Below are positions 1-10,727 of a stretch of 64,000 bases of DNA, in pieces. Origin of the DNA: Methanolobus sp. GTDB taxonomy: Archaea; Halobacteriota; Methanosarcinia; Methanosarcinales; Methanosarcinaceae. Within the stretch, counting starts at the first letter, position 1. Every line of letters starts with the position of its first letter. A program made the position numbers and the translations under genes. Under the pieces are notes generated by a model that did no database searches, was not told where the DNA came from, and worked only from the letters and a program-made list of their open reading frames with translations. The stretch is from positions 28,173-92,172 of the forward strand of contig JASKKT010000001.1 in NCBI GenBank assembly GCA_030154025.1. Direction: 5' to 3'.

Positions 1-1569
1 GATGTTCTGTTCCACATCCTGCAGCTCCTTGAGGTGATCTGCGAGTTTGACAATGGCCACACCTGCAGCTTCGTGGCTCTTGTGAGCACTCTCCACAAAG
101 AGCTTCATGGTGGTCCTTATCCTGTCAGAGTACACATCCCTGAATGCCCCAAACTCCTCGTCAAATATCGCTGTCATGATATCTGCCCTTATGCTCAGCA
201 GGTTCAGTGATATCCTCTCGAATGCCATGGCTATCTGGGACCCCTGCATTGTAGATGCAGTGTGCATGAAGGCCTCCTCCGTGGCCCTGCCTTCCGATAT
301 CCTCCTGCCCAGCACGAAGAGGGCATCAGAGAACTCTATCTCCATCCTTTTGATCTCATCACGGATCTTCTTATAGGGAGTGTAGCTCATATTGAGGTAG
401 AACGCAATTGCAAAGACTATCCCCCACAGCAGAAGAAGTCCCGGAGGCAGGATCCCTTCAAGGGTTGCTGTTGACAGTATGTTGCCGGGATTGCCAAGGC
501 GCATCCAAAGGAACCCCAGGAAGATTATCAGCACTGCCACGGAAACGGATATCGCCATGGCCATTGCTTTTTTAGTTGTGATGCCCCCGAGCTCAGGATG
601 GCTGTCGGGAATGCTCTGGGGAACAAATGTCGCAGGCCTCTGCATAAGGATATATTCTGCATATGCAAAGGTTGCCAGTGGCAGGATGATGTCATACAGG
701 GTCACAAGAGTGCCTATGCCAAAGCGAATGCCCACCACGGTTATAGCAGGCATGAGGGCCACCAGTGCAAGCGGTATGAGGATGAATATGGAGTAGAGGA
801 TGTATGTGGGACTCTTCAGTTTAGCTGCGAAATTCTCCATGAGCCTTTTTGTGTTCTCCAGTACTATGTCGAGGGCCCTGTTAAGGGTGATCATCCTCTG
901 GGCCTCGTCAGGCTCGCTGGTGGAGCTCTTGATAAGATGCAGGGCCCGCTTGAAATACTCGCTGTTCCTGCCCCACAGGTTGGCAAACTCCAGCGTGGCA
1001 TCGTCCATTCCCCTGTACTCCCTGACATGAAGGTTCCATAGCATCTTCCTCAGGTCCTTTGCCAGGGGCCTGTCGGAGCTCTCTCCCGCAAACCTGATGG
1101 CAACTTCCATGTTAGGGACAAGTTTCATGGACATGACTATATAGCTCAGGATCTCCGGCATATCCCCGAGAGAGCTAACCTTCATCCATCGGGAGTATAT
1201 TTTGATGTACTCACTAAGGTACACGAGTGTGAGAAGGGGAAGTATGAGGCTAAGGGCCAAGGTTATCTTCAGGGTGGCAGCCTCAAAGCTGGTGAGCCTG
1301 AATATGACAAAGTCAGCAAAAAGTAGACAAAGGAACATGAGGCCTGACACTGTATAAGCAAAAAATGCTGTCTCGTAGGGCTCCAGATCCAGCCCCGTGT
1401 ATACAAGTGCATCCCTGTATTCCTGGCTTACTGCATTGTCCGCCCTTCTTCTGAAAGACCCGGGATCCCACAGGAGCCACCTGAAATTCCTGAACGTGAA
1501 CTTGCAGCCGTGGTAGTACCAGTTCTCCTCACTGCCCAGAAAGACCACCTGCCACCAGGCCGTTCTCAT
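1..1569 (-). CDS. Type II secretion system F-domain (TadC/FlaJ-like) membrane protein, 3'-truncated by window edge
   Basis: Reverse strand from ATG at 1569 reads MRTAWWQVVFLGSEENWYYHGCKFTFRNFRWLLWDPGSFRRRADN..., open to the window edge; overlaps the 3' end of the secretion ATPase gene. Confidence 0.7.
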   Translation of the reverse strand, partial: MRTAWWQVVFLGSEENWYYHGCKFTFRNFRWLLWDPGSFRRRADNAVSQEYRDALVYTGLDLEPYETAFFAYTVSGLMFLCLLFADFVIFRLTSFEAATLKITLALSLILPLLTLVYLSEYIKIYSRWMKVSSLGDMPEILSYIVMSMKLVPNMEVAIRFAGESSDRPLAKDLRKMLWNLHVREYRGMDDATLEFANLWGRNSEYFKRALHLIKSSTSEPDEAQRMITLNRALDIVLENTKRLMENFAAKLKSPTYILYSIFILIPLALVALMPAITVVGIRFGIGTLVTLYDIILPLATFAYAEYILMQRPATFVPQSIPDSHPELGGITTKKAMAMAISVSVAVLIIFLGFLWMRLGNPGNILSTATLEGILPPGLLLLWGIVFAIAFYLNMSYTPYKKIRDEIKRMEIEFSDALFVLGRRISEGRATEEAFMHTASTMQGSQIAMAFERISLNLLSIRADIMTAIFDEEFGAFRDVYSDRIRTTMKLFVESAHKSHEAAGVAIVKLADHLKELQDVEQNI

Positions 1570-4045
1570 CTTCTTGCTTCACTATGCCCGTTTCCTGCAG
1601 GGAGAAAGCAGGTGTGTGTTTAGATGCAAAGTCCTCGAACCATTCCGACCATCTGGCGTATATCCTCCCAGGGTCAGTCCCCCCTCCGCAAAGTTTCTCT
1701 TCCTCCGTGAGGAGCCAGAACATGTTATTTGCTATGCTTACCGTGGTGGATTCCACAAAGAAGGGGTCCTTCCTTCCGTACTCAGCCATCTTCTCCTTGA
1801 TCCGAGCCCGGAGGCGGATATTCTTCGAAGCCTGGTCCATGCTCATGCCCCACTTGTCCGCGATCTTGCCGATGAGTACTGACTGCCCCCGATCCATTAT
1901 GTCTTCAGGTACCAGAGCGTCAAGAGAAGCATTATATCTCAGCACGTCAGAGAACACAGTGTCGGTATCCTCAGGGTCCCAGTCCTCATTGACCTCGGCT
2001 ATCTGGATGACCCTGCGTTTTGTCACCATGCTCCCTGAGATCCTCGTGTTGCTGCAGACGATCACTGCATCCGTCGACTTGAAGGATGCAGGCGGGACCC
2101 CTAATGTGTGCACGATCCTCTCATATACCGAGCGTGTTGATGATCCGTGGATGGTGCCGATCACAGAATTCCCAGCAGCCCCCACCTGCATAGCCTCGTA
2201 AAGGACCGATACCTCCGGACCCCTTACCTCTCCCATCACAAGGGACGAACTGCCAAGTCTCAGGGATGCCCTGAGCGCAGTAGACGGCTCGATCTCGCTA
2301 CCGTACTTTATGATGGCTGACTGTGAGTTAAGCCCCTGCACCTTCCATCCCATCTGCTGTAACTGTTCGATAGGTATCTCCGGCGTGTCCTCTATTGTGA
2401 GTATCCTGTACTTCTGTGGTATCTCCAGCAGCATGGCGCTGAGCAATGATGTCTTGCCGGCTCCCACGCCTCCGGCAACCAGTACCGAGGCCTGTCCATC
2501 CATTATGAAACTCAAGAGGCCGGCAGCCAGCGGGGAAATGGAGCCGCTGTTGATGAGCTTTGGCAGGGTCCAGGGGTCCTTTGCATGTTTCCGGAATGCA
2601 TAGGCAATGCCTTTTGCACTCAGGGAGTCGCCGATGACGGACACGCGTACCCCATATTCTTTCAGGAACATCTCCAATACAGGGGTGGCTTCTCCGAACG
2701 GTCTCCCGCTGATGGACCTGAGCCTTGATACAAGGGAATCCATGTCTTCCTGCGAGAGATATACATTGGTTATGCATTCCTCCCCGTCCAGTACCACGTG
2801 CACGGGATTCCTGTCCGCCGGTGCATTGACATACACATCCGTGACCCTTTCATCAGACAGGAGGTCCTCAAGTATGCCAAGTCCTGTTGTATACTTGGTC
2901 AGGAGATCTGTGTAAAGCCTGACCATGGCAGGCTCCAGGGGCATTCCACTGAGCTCCGCTTCCTCCAGCAGCAGACGCTTTCCCAGCATCTTGAAGTAGT
3001 TCCTTGAACTGGATGGATTTGCGAACTGCAGGTCCCTGGGACGGTGCCTGATCATCTTCTTCCTCACATTCTCGATGATCTCCAGTTCGTCGGCCTTAAG
3101 GCAGTATTCCACCGGATTTATAGCGTACATCTTCTCAGGGCGGTCTGTCAGCTGGTAGATAGATACGGGAAGTGCCCTTTCGTTCATGTGTTCTACTTCA
3201 TAGCATTCCTGGAATATCGTGTTGTCAGGGGGCTCGATATATATGCGTGAAGTGGAAAAAGGAGGCCTGACGTACGACTTCAGGCACGCCTCATATCCTG
3301 AGGCCTCCTTATCGCAATCAGCTGCACTTCCGGTCCGCAGGCCTCTTTCTATCCCGAGGGAATATGCTGCCATTTCCTGCAGGATACAGATAAATCCCTT
3401 CAGGCACCCTTCACATTCGGCATGTTTGCCGGTCCCGATCAATAAGGCATTACAGGGACTGCAATGAATGTGGATGAGATAGCAGGCTTTCAGAGGGTCG
3501 TGGCCGGATGTTGCAATTATGTCTGACAGCAGCTTCCTGCGAAGGTGTAGGCATCTTCTGCCCTCCTTATGGTCACAGTTCCCAGATGCCAGCCTTGCTG
3601 TGGAGTATGAGCTCAGTCTGTCATGGAGCTGAGCCATGGCGTAGATCATGGAAAGGTCCCTTCCCTCATAGTCCCTGTCATAAAGGTTTGACAGTACAAG
3701 CCTGTCGACAGCAGGCTCCTTAAGCAGCAGGCCAAATATGTTCTTCCTGCATACCGGGTCCTGGAATGTGGACCCATGGGCGCACTCTTTGCAGTTGACT
3801 GTTAATGTCCCGCTCTTCTTTGAAGACCTGAGCCGGTATGGACAGGTCTTTTCTTCCGGTTCACCTCTCCTGCCGGGAAATGGTATTCTGGGAATGATGG
3901 AAATCATATTCTTCAGTAAAAGCGAATATGATCCCCTTTTTCTTCCGGTCGGGACCCGAGGCTGGCCTAGCTGCATATCTGTACAGAGATTGATGGGGTC
4001 ATCTTCCTGCAGGAAGGTGTCGGGCTCGTTTTTCTCTCCTGTCAA
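1529..4045 (-). CDS. Type II/IV secretion system ATPase (TadA/VirB11/FlaI-like)
   Basis: 838 aa; Walker A VAGGVGAGKTSLLSAML, ILTIEDTPEIP, LRLGSSSLVMGEVRGPE; Cys-rich N-terminal extension. Confidence 0.9.
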   Translation of the reverse strand: MTGEKNEPDTFLQEDDPINLCTDMQLGQPRVPTGRKRGSYSLLLKNMISIIPRIPFPGRRGEPEEKTCPYRLRSSKKSGTLTVNCKECAHGSTFQDPVCRKNIFGLLLKEPAVDRLVLSNLYDRDYEGRDLSMIYAMAQLHDRLSSYSTARLASGNCDHKEGRRCLHLRRKLLSDIIATSGHDPLKACYLIHIHCSPCNALLIGTGKHAECEGCLKGFICILQEMAAYSLGIERGLRTGSAADCDKEASGYEACLKSYVRPPFSTSRIYIEPPDNTIFQECYEVEHMNERALPVSIYQLTDRPEKMYAINPVEYCLKADELEIIENVRKKMIRHRPRDLQFANPSSSRNYFKMLGKRLLLEEAELSGMPLEPAMVRLYTDLLTKYTTGLGILEDLLSDERVTDVYVNAPADRNPVHVVLDGEECITNVYLSQEDMDSLVSRLRSISGRPFGEATPVLEMFLKEYGVRVSVIGDSLSAKGIAYAFRKHAKDPWTLPKLINSGSISPLAAGLLSFIMDGQASVLVAGGVGAGKTSLLSAMLLEIPQKYRILTIEDTPEIPIEQLQQMGWKVQGLNSQSAIIKYGSEIEPSTALRASLRLGSSSLVMGEVRGPEVSVLYEAMQVGAAGNSVIGTIHGSSTRSVYERIVHTLGVPPASFKSTDAVIVCSNTRISGSMVTKRRVIQIAEVNEDWDPEDTDTVFSDVLRYNASLDALVPEDIMDRGQSVLIGKIADKWGMSMDQASKNIRLRARIKEKMAEYGRKDPFFVESTTVSIANNMFWLLTEEEKLCGGGTDPGRIYARWSEWFEDFASKHTPAFSLQETGIVKQEDENGLVAGGLSGQ

Positions 4046-4259
4046 AACCTATCTCCTGTTTAGGTGTTTCACAAGGAATTTTACTAACTATTAAAACATT
4101 TCGAAATCAATCTGCAGATTAATTTTCTTCGACTGCTATTATTTCAGATGTGCTCCTGACTCAGGGAACAATAATATAAAAGTTAGCCTAATACTTTCAC
4201 ACAACTTACTTAAGAGTATAATACCTTCAAAGCCTCCTGATAAAGGCCGGAAGATAAGG

Positions 4260-5456
4260 ATGGGAATCTATACAGTTTCACAATTGAACGAGCATATCAA
4301 ACAATTGCTATGTCAGGACCCTCTGCTCAGCCAGGTCTGGGTACGCGGTGAGATATCGAACCTCACAAAGCACAGCTCCGGTCATTACTATTTCACCCTG
4401 AAAGATAAGGGCAGCCAGATAAGCTGCGTCAGTTTCAGGTCAACCAACCGTTCCCTCAAGTTCGAGCCCGAGTCCACAATGAAGGTTCTTATATTTGGCT
4501 CCCTGGACGTGTATACTGTGAGGGGGCAATACCAGATCCACATCCTTGATATGAGGCCGGATGGCATAGGCGAGCTGTACAAGGCCTACGAGCAGCTGCG
4601 TAAGAAGCTGGAGGTGGAGGGCTTATTCGATAAGGCCCGCAAGAGGCCCGTTCCCAGATTTCCGCAGAGGATAGGCATCGCCACATCTCCGACTGGTGCT
4701 GCTATCCATGACATACTGCATGTGCTCAGGCGCAGGTATCCAGTGGATGTGCTGCTGGCCCCTGCGATCGTACAGGGAGAGATGTCCGCCCCGAGCATTG
4801 TGAAAGCCCTGGAATTCCTCAACAGGGCAAACGTGGATGTCATTATCGTAGGCAGGGGCGGCGGCTCGCTGGAAGATTTGTGGTCCTTTAATGAGGAATC
4901 GGTTGCGAGGGCAATCTATGAGTCGCGGGTTCCGGTGATATCGGCAGTGGGCCATGAGACCGACTACACGATAGCCGACTTCACGGCTGACCTGAGGGCT
5001 CCTACACCGTCAGCCGCAGCTGAGATGGCAGTTCCTGACAGTACGGACCTGAAAAGGCATATCAGTTCTCTGTCACAGCGTATGGAGAAGGCTGCAATAC
5101 GGCATGTTTCCGACCTTTCTGACCGGCTGGACTATCTCTCGGGCAGGATAGGTCCTGAAAAGATTAGTGAGTTCCTGAGGCAGAACTACCAGAGGGTGGA
5201 CGAGCTGAATGTCAGGCTGGAACGCCATGCGGGAAGGATGATGGAATCCAAGCGCTCTTCCCTGGGCAGCCTGGCAGGCCGTTTGAATGCTGTCAGTCCT
5301 CTCAGCACGCTTGAGCGCGGATACTGCATAGCGATGAGTATAGACGGTGGCAGGCCTGTCCGCAGCGTGGATGATGTTGCTAAAGGAGAATCCCTGAGCC
5401 TGAAGGTAAAGGATGGAGCCATTCTTTGTAGTGTGAATGATATGAAAAAGACATAG
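4260..5456 (+). CDS. xseA: Exodeoxyribonuclease VII large subunit
   Basis: 398 aa; N-terminal OB fold (QVWVRGEISNLTKHSSGHYYFTLKD) and IIVGRGGGSLEDLWSFNEE motif. Confidence 0.95.
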   Translation: MGIYTVSQLNEHIKQLLCQDPLLSQVWVRGEISNLTKHSSGHYYFTLKDKGSQISCVSFRSTNRSLKFEPESTMKVLIFGSLDVYTVRGQYQIHILDMRPDGIGELYKAYEQLRKKLEVEGLFDKARKRPVPRFPQRIGIATSPTGAAIHDILHVLRRRYPVDVLLAPAIVQGEMSAPSIVKALEFLNRANVDVIIVGRGGGSLEDLWSFNEESVARAIYESRVPVISAVGHETDYTIADFTADLRAPTPSAAAEMAVPDSTDLKRHISSLSQRMEKAAIRHVSDLSDRLDYLSGRIGPEKISEFLRQNYQRVDELNVRLERHAGRMMESKRSSLGSLAGRLNAVSPLSTLERGYCIAMSIDGGRPVRSVDDVAKGESLSLKVKDGAILCSVNDMKKT

Positions 5457-5492
5457 TATTGAAGGATAAGCCGGATTGAGGAGATACGGAAT

Positions 5493-5807
5493 ATGGTCAA
5501 GGCAAAGAAGGTCGGGAAAAGTGAGGACGGTATGGTACCGGAGGACACTGCCGGAGAGGGCCGGAGTGATAGCGTTGATGGGTCCCTGGACGATGCCACA
5601 TTCGAGGAATCGCTGGAGGAGCTGGAAGCCCTCGTGGACAGGCTTGAACGGGGCCAGTTGCTGCTGGACGAGAGCCTGGAACTGTTCGAGAGGGGCATGA
5701 AACTGGCCCGCGTATGCAACCGGAAACTGTCAAAAGCAGAAAGGAAGATCGAAATACTCATTGAAGAGAACGGCAGCCTGAAGGTCGGTCCGTTCATGGA
5801 GGAATGA
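5493..5807 (+). CDS. xseB: Exodeoxyribonuclease VII small subunit
   Basis: 104 aa; FEESLEELEALVDRLERGQLLLDESLELFERGMKLARVCNRKLSKAERKIEIL. Confidence 0.95.
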   Translation: MVKAKKVGKSEDGMVPEDTAGEGRSDSVDGSLDDATFEESLEELEALVDRLERGQLLLDESLELFERGMKLARVCNRKLSKAERKIEILIEENGSLKVGPFMEE

Positions 5808-5857
5808 TAGCTTCACAGGAAAGAAGAAAGGATTGCAAGAAAAGATGAGCTGCAGCT

Positions 5858-6931
5858 TTAAGCTGCAACTCCGTTCCCTTCCTCGAAGTAGCGCCTGGCC
5901 AGCAGAACCGCGCTGCTTCCCAGGAGGATCACAAGGAAGATTGCAATTACCATTCCCTCTGTACTGAAGTCCTGCCACGAGTGGACCGAGGCCCACATGC
6001 CACTGCGGGTCACGAAGGTAGCGAACACCACAAGTATGAATGACGCTATCGCCAGCAGAGGTGCGAGAAAACCATATTCTCCCTGGGATGTGCGTGTCCT
6101 TGCATGCAGGAAAGCAGTTGCTGTTATCCAGGGAATGAGGGATGAGGTCTCCACGGGGTCCCATGACCAGTACCATGCTCCCCAGCCTAGCACTTCATAT
6201 GCCCAGAAGCCACCGAGCCCGATCCCCAGGGTGAGGAAGAGCCATGCTATGCGCATCCAGTCCCTTGCGATGTCTGTCCATCTCCCGTCCTTTGTCAGAA
6301 GGTTTGCAATGGCTGCAGCAAAGGGTATTGTGAAGGCCGCATAACCCAGGAACAGCATTGGCGGGTGTATGGCCATCCATGGATTGCGCAGCAGGGGGTT
6401 CATACCCTGGCCGTAGGGCACATTGTATAAGGTGGCAAAGGGATCCCAGTAAGTGAGCACCACGCCCGTACCTGTGAGGGTGTAGCTTGCGAAGGGATTC
6501 TTCATCACCAGTATCAGCAGGAATACGGATATTATCCCCAGGGATACCATTCTGGTGACGTTCATCAGTTTTGTGTCAGCAAGCTTTTTTGTGTGTCCGG
6601 TGTACTGCACCAGCAGCAGTATGGCAAGTATGGCCCATGCCCAGAGCAGAAGTGACCCTTCCTGTCCGGCCCAGAGTGCCGAGACCCTGTAATACCACGC
6701 AAGGTCAGTGCTGGAATGGCTGTACACGTAATAATATGATGCATTCACTCTAAGGAGGTGCTCCACCAGCACCAGTATGGAGAGCGTGCCTGAGAGCGTG
6801 CATGCTATTTCCATCTTCCTGGACAGGCTGATGTAGCTCCGTTGCCCTCTGATATGGTGGGCAAGCGAGAGGATTGTGGCTCCTGTCCCTGTGAGGAAGG
6901 CAACCCAGATCAGTATCATGCCAAAGTTCAT
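5858..6931 (-). CDS. CcmF-like cytochrome c biogenesis protein, N-terminal/WWD half
   Basis: 357 aa polytopic; ALWAGQEGSLLLW and WGAWYWSWDPVETSSLIPW (WWD heme-handling motif). Confidence 0.88.
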   Translation of the reverse strand: MNFGMILIWVAFLTGTGATILSLAHHIRGQRSYISLSRKMEIACTLSGTLSILVLVEHLLRVNASYYYVYSHSSTDLAWYYRVSALWAGQEGSLLLWAWAILAILLLVQYTGHTKKLADTKLMNVTRMVSLGIISVFLLILVMKNPFASYTLTGTGVVLTYWDPFATLYNVPYGQGMNPLLRNPWMAIHPPMLFLGYAAFTIPFAAAIANLLTKDGRWTDIARDWMRIAWLFLTLGIGLGGFWAYEVLGWGAWYWSWDPVETSSLIPWITATAFLHARTRTSQGEYGFLAPLLAIASFILVVFATFVTRSGMWASVHSWQDFSTEGMVIAIFLVILLGSSAVLLARRYFEEGNGVAA

Positions 6932-7896
6932 TGTGATCCTCCCTTTGCCCCATTCTTCCTGCTTTTTGTGGGCTTCTCCGGTGTCTTCCTACCGGTGCCG
7001 AAATCTGCTGCAATGAGCGCGATAATGCCTATCACCATCAGATAGAAGCCGCCCCAGAGGAAGTTAATGTAGGGCACGGTCCTCATATACAGGTCTATCT
7101 CCCCTTTCTGGAGGCTGATGGCCCTGGGTGCTATGAACAGCTCCTCCGTGAGGCCGCGGTGGATATAGGTGGTGGTATAACTCTGTCCCCACTTGAAATC
7201 AGTGACGTATCTCACCTGCCCTTCCTGGAAATAGACCCCGTTCCTGTAGATACCAAGGTTGACATCCGTGATATAGGATGATCCGGGGTAGTTCTGGTAG
7301 GGGTCCCCGGAATAGTAGGAGTTCATGCTGTTCACCCTGATGGCATAGTCCTGTCCGGGAAACTGCCCTATGTTACCGGAAATGATCGTACTGGACCCTT
7401 CCATTTTCATGTTGGCGCTCAGCACAATACCCAGCAGGATGAACAGTATCCCGAGATGTATCAGGTGGGCGCTGACGCCCCTGGCAGTCGCCCTGAAAGA
7501 ATCCCTCTTAAGCGCTTTCCCTATCTTGTAAATGGTGGCAAAGGACGCAAGCGCGATAATGGGAACTGAGACATCTACTGGCAGGTTTCCGAAGGGCGAT
7601 ATGAACGCGAAGAATGCTGCCAGTGCAATGTATCCTCCAACTATGGTCAAGGTGTTCCTTTGTCCGAGATAGCCTGCGAGCATGCAGATGCTGAGCAGTA
7701 CCACGAGGGCTGCGGTGGGCAGGGCCGTCCTGGCATTGAAATAGGAGGGTTCGAGACGTATCTCCACCCCGGTGCTTAGTTTTGCGATTAACGGCGTTAA
7801 CATGCCCATTAATATTATCGTTGCCAGAAGCAGGAAGACGACAACAGTAGCAAGCATGTTATTTTTCGGTGTCAGTAAAGGCCTTTTATTTTTCAT
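6928..7896 (-). CDS. CcmF-like cytochrome c biogenesis protein, C-terminal half
   Basis: 322 aa; ARGVSAHLIHLGILFILLGIVLS, extracytoplasmic domain and C-terminal TM; 4-bp overlap with next gene. Confidence 0.75.
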   Translation of the reverse strand: MKNKRPLLTPKNNMLATVVVFLLLATIILMGMLTPLIAKLSTGVEIRLEPSYFNARTALPTAALVVLLSICMLAGYLGQRNTLTIVGGYIALAAFFAFISPFGNLPVDVSVPIIALASFATIYKIGKALKRDSFRATARGVSAHLIHLGILFILLGIVLSANMKMEGSSTIISGNIGQFPGQDYAIRVNSMNSYYSGDPYQNYPGSSYITDVNLGIYRNGVYFQEGQVRYVTDFKWGQSYTTTYIHRGLTEELFIAPRAISLQKGEIDLYMRTVPYINFLWGGFYLMVIGIIALIAADFGTGRKTPEKPTKSRKNGAKGGSQ

Positions 7897-7974
7897 CAGT
7901 TGTCTGCTGTAAACCTACGATAAGTATGTAATATAGAGTTTTCTCTTGCATCCACGATGTTTTAAATAGATGTT

Positions 7975-8574
7975 ATGCAATCATGGCATAGGAAACTGAG
8001 AAAACGGATGAACACAATGATAGAGATACTGGTTACTGCCCTGTGGCTTATGCTTCCGGCATATATCCCGAATTCATCTGCTGCTGTCTTTGGCGGCGGA
8101 AGGCCCCTGGACGGCGGAAAGACTCTCAAGGACGGGCGCCGCATACTTGGTGACGGCAAGACCTACCGCGGCCTCATTGCAGGCACCCTGTGTGGCATGC
8201 TGCTCGGCCTGCTCCAGATGTACTACATGTCAAGGCAGGACACCATATTCGGAGTGACGCTGCCATCATTTGGTGAGCTTCCTGGTGCCCTTGTGGTAAT
8301 TTTCACGCTGGCCTTCGGGGCTCTTATAGGGGATCTTTCCATGAGCTTTGTCAAGCGCAGGCTGGGATTGAAAAGGGGAGCTCCTCTGCCGGTTGTCGAC
8401 CAGCTTGACTTCGTGCTTGGCGCATGGGTGCTGACATACCTGGTCTCTCCCGGGTGGTTCACGGCCAGTTTCACTTTTTACGTGGCACTTGCAGTGATCA
8501 TTGTCACTCCTCTGCTGCATGTATCCACAAATATCGTCGGCTATCTCATAGGAGTAAAGAAGGAGCCCTGGTGA
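7975..8574 (+). CDS. carS: CDP-archaeol synthase (DUF46)
   Basis: 199 aa; MLPAYIPNSSAAVFGGGRPLDGGKTLKDGRRILGDGKTYRGLIAG; shorter start at 8008 possible. Confidence 0.92.
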   Translation: MQSWHRKLRKRMNTMIEILVTALWLMLPAYIPNSSAAVFGGGRPLDGGKTLKDGRRILGDGKTYRGLIAGTLCGMLLGLLQMYYMSRQDTIFGVTLPSFGELPGALVVIFTLAFGALIGDLSMSFVKRRLGLKRGAPLPVVDQLDFVLGAWVLTYLVSPGWFTASFTFYVALAVIIVTPLLHVSTNIVGYLIGVKKEPW

Positions 8575-8670
8575 TTGCAGGGCTCGATTGTGTGCTATTA
8601 TATTTTTAAGCAGTCAGGATGACATTATTACAAGGTTCAGTTCCTAGTTTGTCCATAAGTCAGTATCAAA

Positions 8671-9228
8671 TTGGTGATCATCATGCCGGGTTCGGAAAAC
8701 AGCAAACAGTTACTTATCGATGCGCTCAAGGCCTGTGGCGCTGTCAGGTTCGGGGATTTCACGCTTGCCTCCGGGAAAAAAAGCACGTACTATATAGATA
8801 TCAAGAAAGCAAGCACTGATCCCGGGACCCTGAGAACCATTGCTCAGGAGGCCGCAAAGGTCATAAAAGGTATGCGGGCAGACACTGTGGGCGGAGTTGT
8901 GCTCGGAGGCGTCCCGCTGGCTACTGCAGTATCCCTTGAATCAGGACTCCCGCTCCTGCTGATCCGCAAGAAGGATAAAGGATATGGCACAGGCGGGCGC
9001 TTTGTAGGTGAGCTCAGGCAGGGCTCCCGGGTGCTGCTGCTGGAAGATGTGACCACCAGCGGCGGGTCAGTGAAGGACGCAATAGAGGCCATACGCGAGA
9101 GCGGAGGCGAGGTGGAGACTGTTATAACTGTCGTTGACAGGGAATCCGGAGCTACGGAAAGCCTGGCTTCCATGGGTGTGAGACTTGTGCCCCTCGTGAG
9201 GGCAAGCGATCTGGTGAGCACTGCGTAG
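8671..9228 (+). CDS. pyrE: Orotate phosphoribosyltransferase
   Basis: 185 aa; FTLASGKKSTYYIDIKKAS, VLLLEDVTTSGGSVKDAIEAI. Confidence 0.94.
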   Translation: MVIIMPGSENSKQLLIDALKACGAVRFGDFTLASGKKSTYYIDIKKASTDPGTLRTIAQEAAKVIKGMRADTVGGVVLGGVPLATAVSLESGLPLLLIRKKDKGYGTGGRFVGELRQGSRVLLLEDVTTSGGSVKDAIEAIRESGGEVETVITVVDRESGATESLASMGVRLVPLVRASDLVSTA

Positions 9229-9407
9229 GTCCGGCCGAAACCAAAAGGTAAATTATTTATTACAATAGCAAGCACTTAATGCTATTCCAGTTTCGCATGA
9301 GGTCATGGTGTAATTATAAATTAAGATTATGTCCTAACCAAATAGTCCTATTCAATGAATCCCTATAAGCAGCCTTTCAGAGGCAATTTAATAACGAGGT
9401 TTCAAGT

Positions 9408-10712
9408 ATGAATGTTTTAATAGTAGGTGGTGGCGGGAGGGAACATGCCATCACGGCAGCACTGGCAAGGAGCAGCAAGAACCCCTCACTCTTTGCAGTG
9501 ATGTCAAAAAAGAATCCCGGAATTGCAGGACTTTGCAGGGACTTCCTTCTCGCAAAGGAAACTGATGTTGAGAAGGTAGTGGAGTTTGCAGTCCGGAAAG
9601 GTATAGAGATAGCAGTTATAGGGCCCGAGGCTCCTCTCTCAGTGGGCCTTGCCGACGCGCTGGAGGACGCCGGCATCAGGGTGGCCGCCCCGAGAAAGGC
9701 AGTGGCACAGATAGAATTCAACAAGGGCTGGGCCCGCAATTTCATGAAGGACAACGGGATTGCAGGCTGCCCGGCATTCGATGTCTTCACAGAGAAGGGA
9801 CCAATGGATGCATTCATTGAGAAGCTTGGCGATGTCGCGATCAAGCCTGCTGGCCTTACGGGCGGAAAAGGCGTGAAGGTCATGGGAGACCAGCTGCCTG
9901 ACCTGAACTCTGCCAGGGAATATGCAGCAAGCCTGCTTGCATCCGGCAGCGTGGTCGTGGAGGAGAACCTCAAGGGTGAGGAGTTCACCTTGCAGGCCTT
10001 TGTGGACGGTGAGCACCTGGCTTTCATGCCCACGGTGCAGGATCACAAGCGTGCCTTTGAGGGTGACCTTGGGCCCAACACGGGCGGTATGGGCTCTTAC
10101 AATGATGCGGGAGAGATACTGCCTTTCCTGGTGAAGGAAGACGTTGAGCAGGCAAAGCAGATAATGCGGGAAACCGTGAAGGCCCTGCGCAAGGTTACAG
10201 GTGTGGGTTACAAGGGTGCGCTGTACGGGCAGTTCATGATCACAAAGGACGGCCCGAGAGTGATAGAGTTCAACGCCCGCTTTGGTGACCCCGAGGCTAT
10301 GAACGTGCTGTCCCTGCTGGAAACCGATTACGTGGACGTCCTGTCTGCTATCGTTTCGGGGACCCTTGACAAGCTTGACGTGAAGTTCAGCAGGAAGGCG
10401 ACCGTATGCAAGTACGCCGTCCCGGCAGGCTACCCGGACAAGCCTACAAGCGACAGGGTGGTCATCGTTGGCGATATAGGCGATGCCCTGCTCTTCTATT
10501 CAAGTGTCTATGAGGATGGCGGCAAGGTCTATACCACGGGCTCACGGGCGGTGGCGGTCGTTGGCATTGCGGATACCATTGCTGAGGCTGAGAAGGCCGC
10601 ACAGCATGCTCTGGACAATATCAAAGGTGACCTGCATTCCAGGCTTGACATAGGCACTGCAGGACTTATACAGAAGCGCATCGATCATATGAAGAAGATA
10701 CGCGGCAAGTGA
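9408..10712 (+). CDS. purD: Phosphoribosylamine-glycine ligase
   Basis: 434 aa; [18 protein letters not shown]-grasp [22 protein letters not shown]. Confidence 0.96.
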   Translation: MNVLIVGGGGREHAITAALARSSKNPSLFAVMSKKNPGIAGLCRDFLLAKETDVEKVVEFAVRKGIEIAVIGPEAPLSVGLADALEDAGIRVAAPRKAVAQIEFNKGWARNFMKDNGIAGCPAFDVFTEKGPMDAFIEKLGDVAIKPAGLTGGKGVKVMGDQLPDLNSAREYAASLLASGSVVVEENLKGEEFTLQAFVDGEHLAFMPTVQDHKRAFEGDLGPNTGGMGSYNDAGEILPFLVKEDVEQAKQIMRETVKALRKVTGVGYKGALYGQFMITKDGPRVIEFNARFGDPEAMNVLSLLETDYVDVLSAIVSGTLDKLDVKFSRKATVCKYAVPAGYPDKPTSDRVVIVGDIGDALLFYSSVYEDGGKVYTTGSRAVAVVGIADTIAEAEKAAQHALDNIKGDLHSRLDIGTAGLIQKRIDHMKKIRGK

Positions 10713-10727
10713 ATCGGGGTTGATAGC

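Noticed and set aside
5186-5797. 203-aa reverse-strand ORF
   Set aside because: Antisense to xseA/xseB, low-complexity Ser-rich shadow frame.
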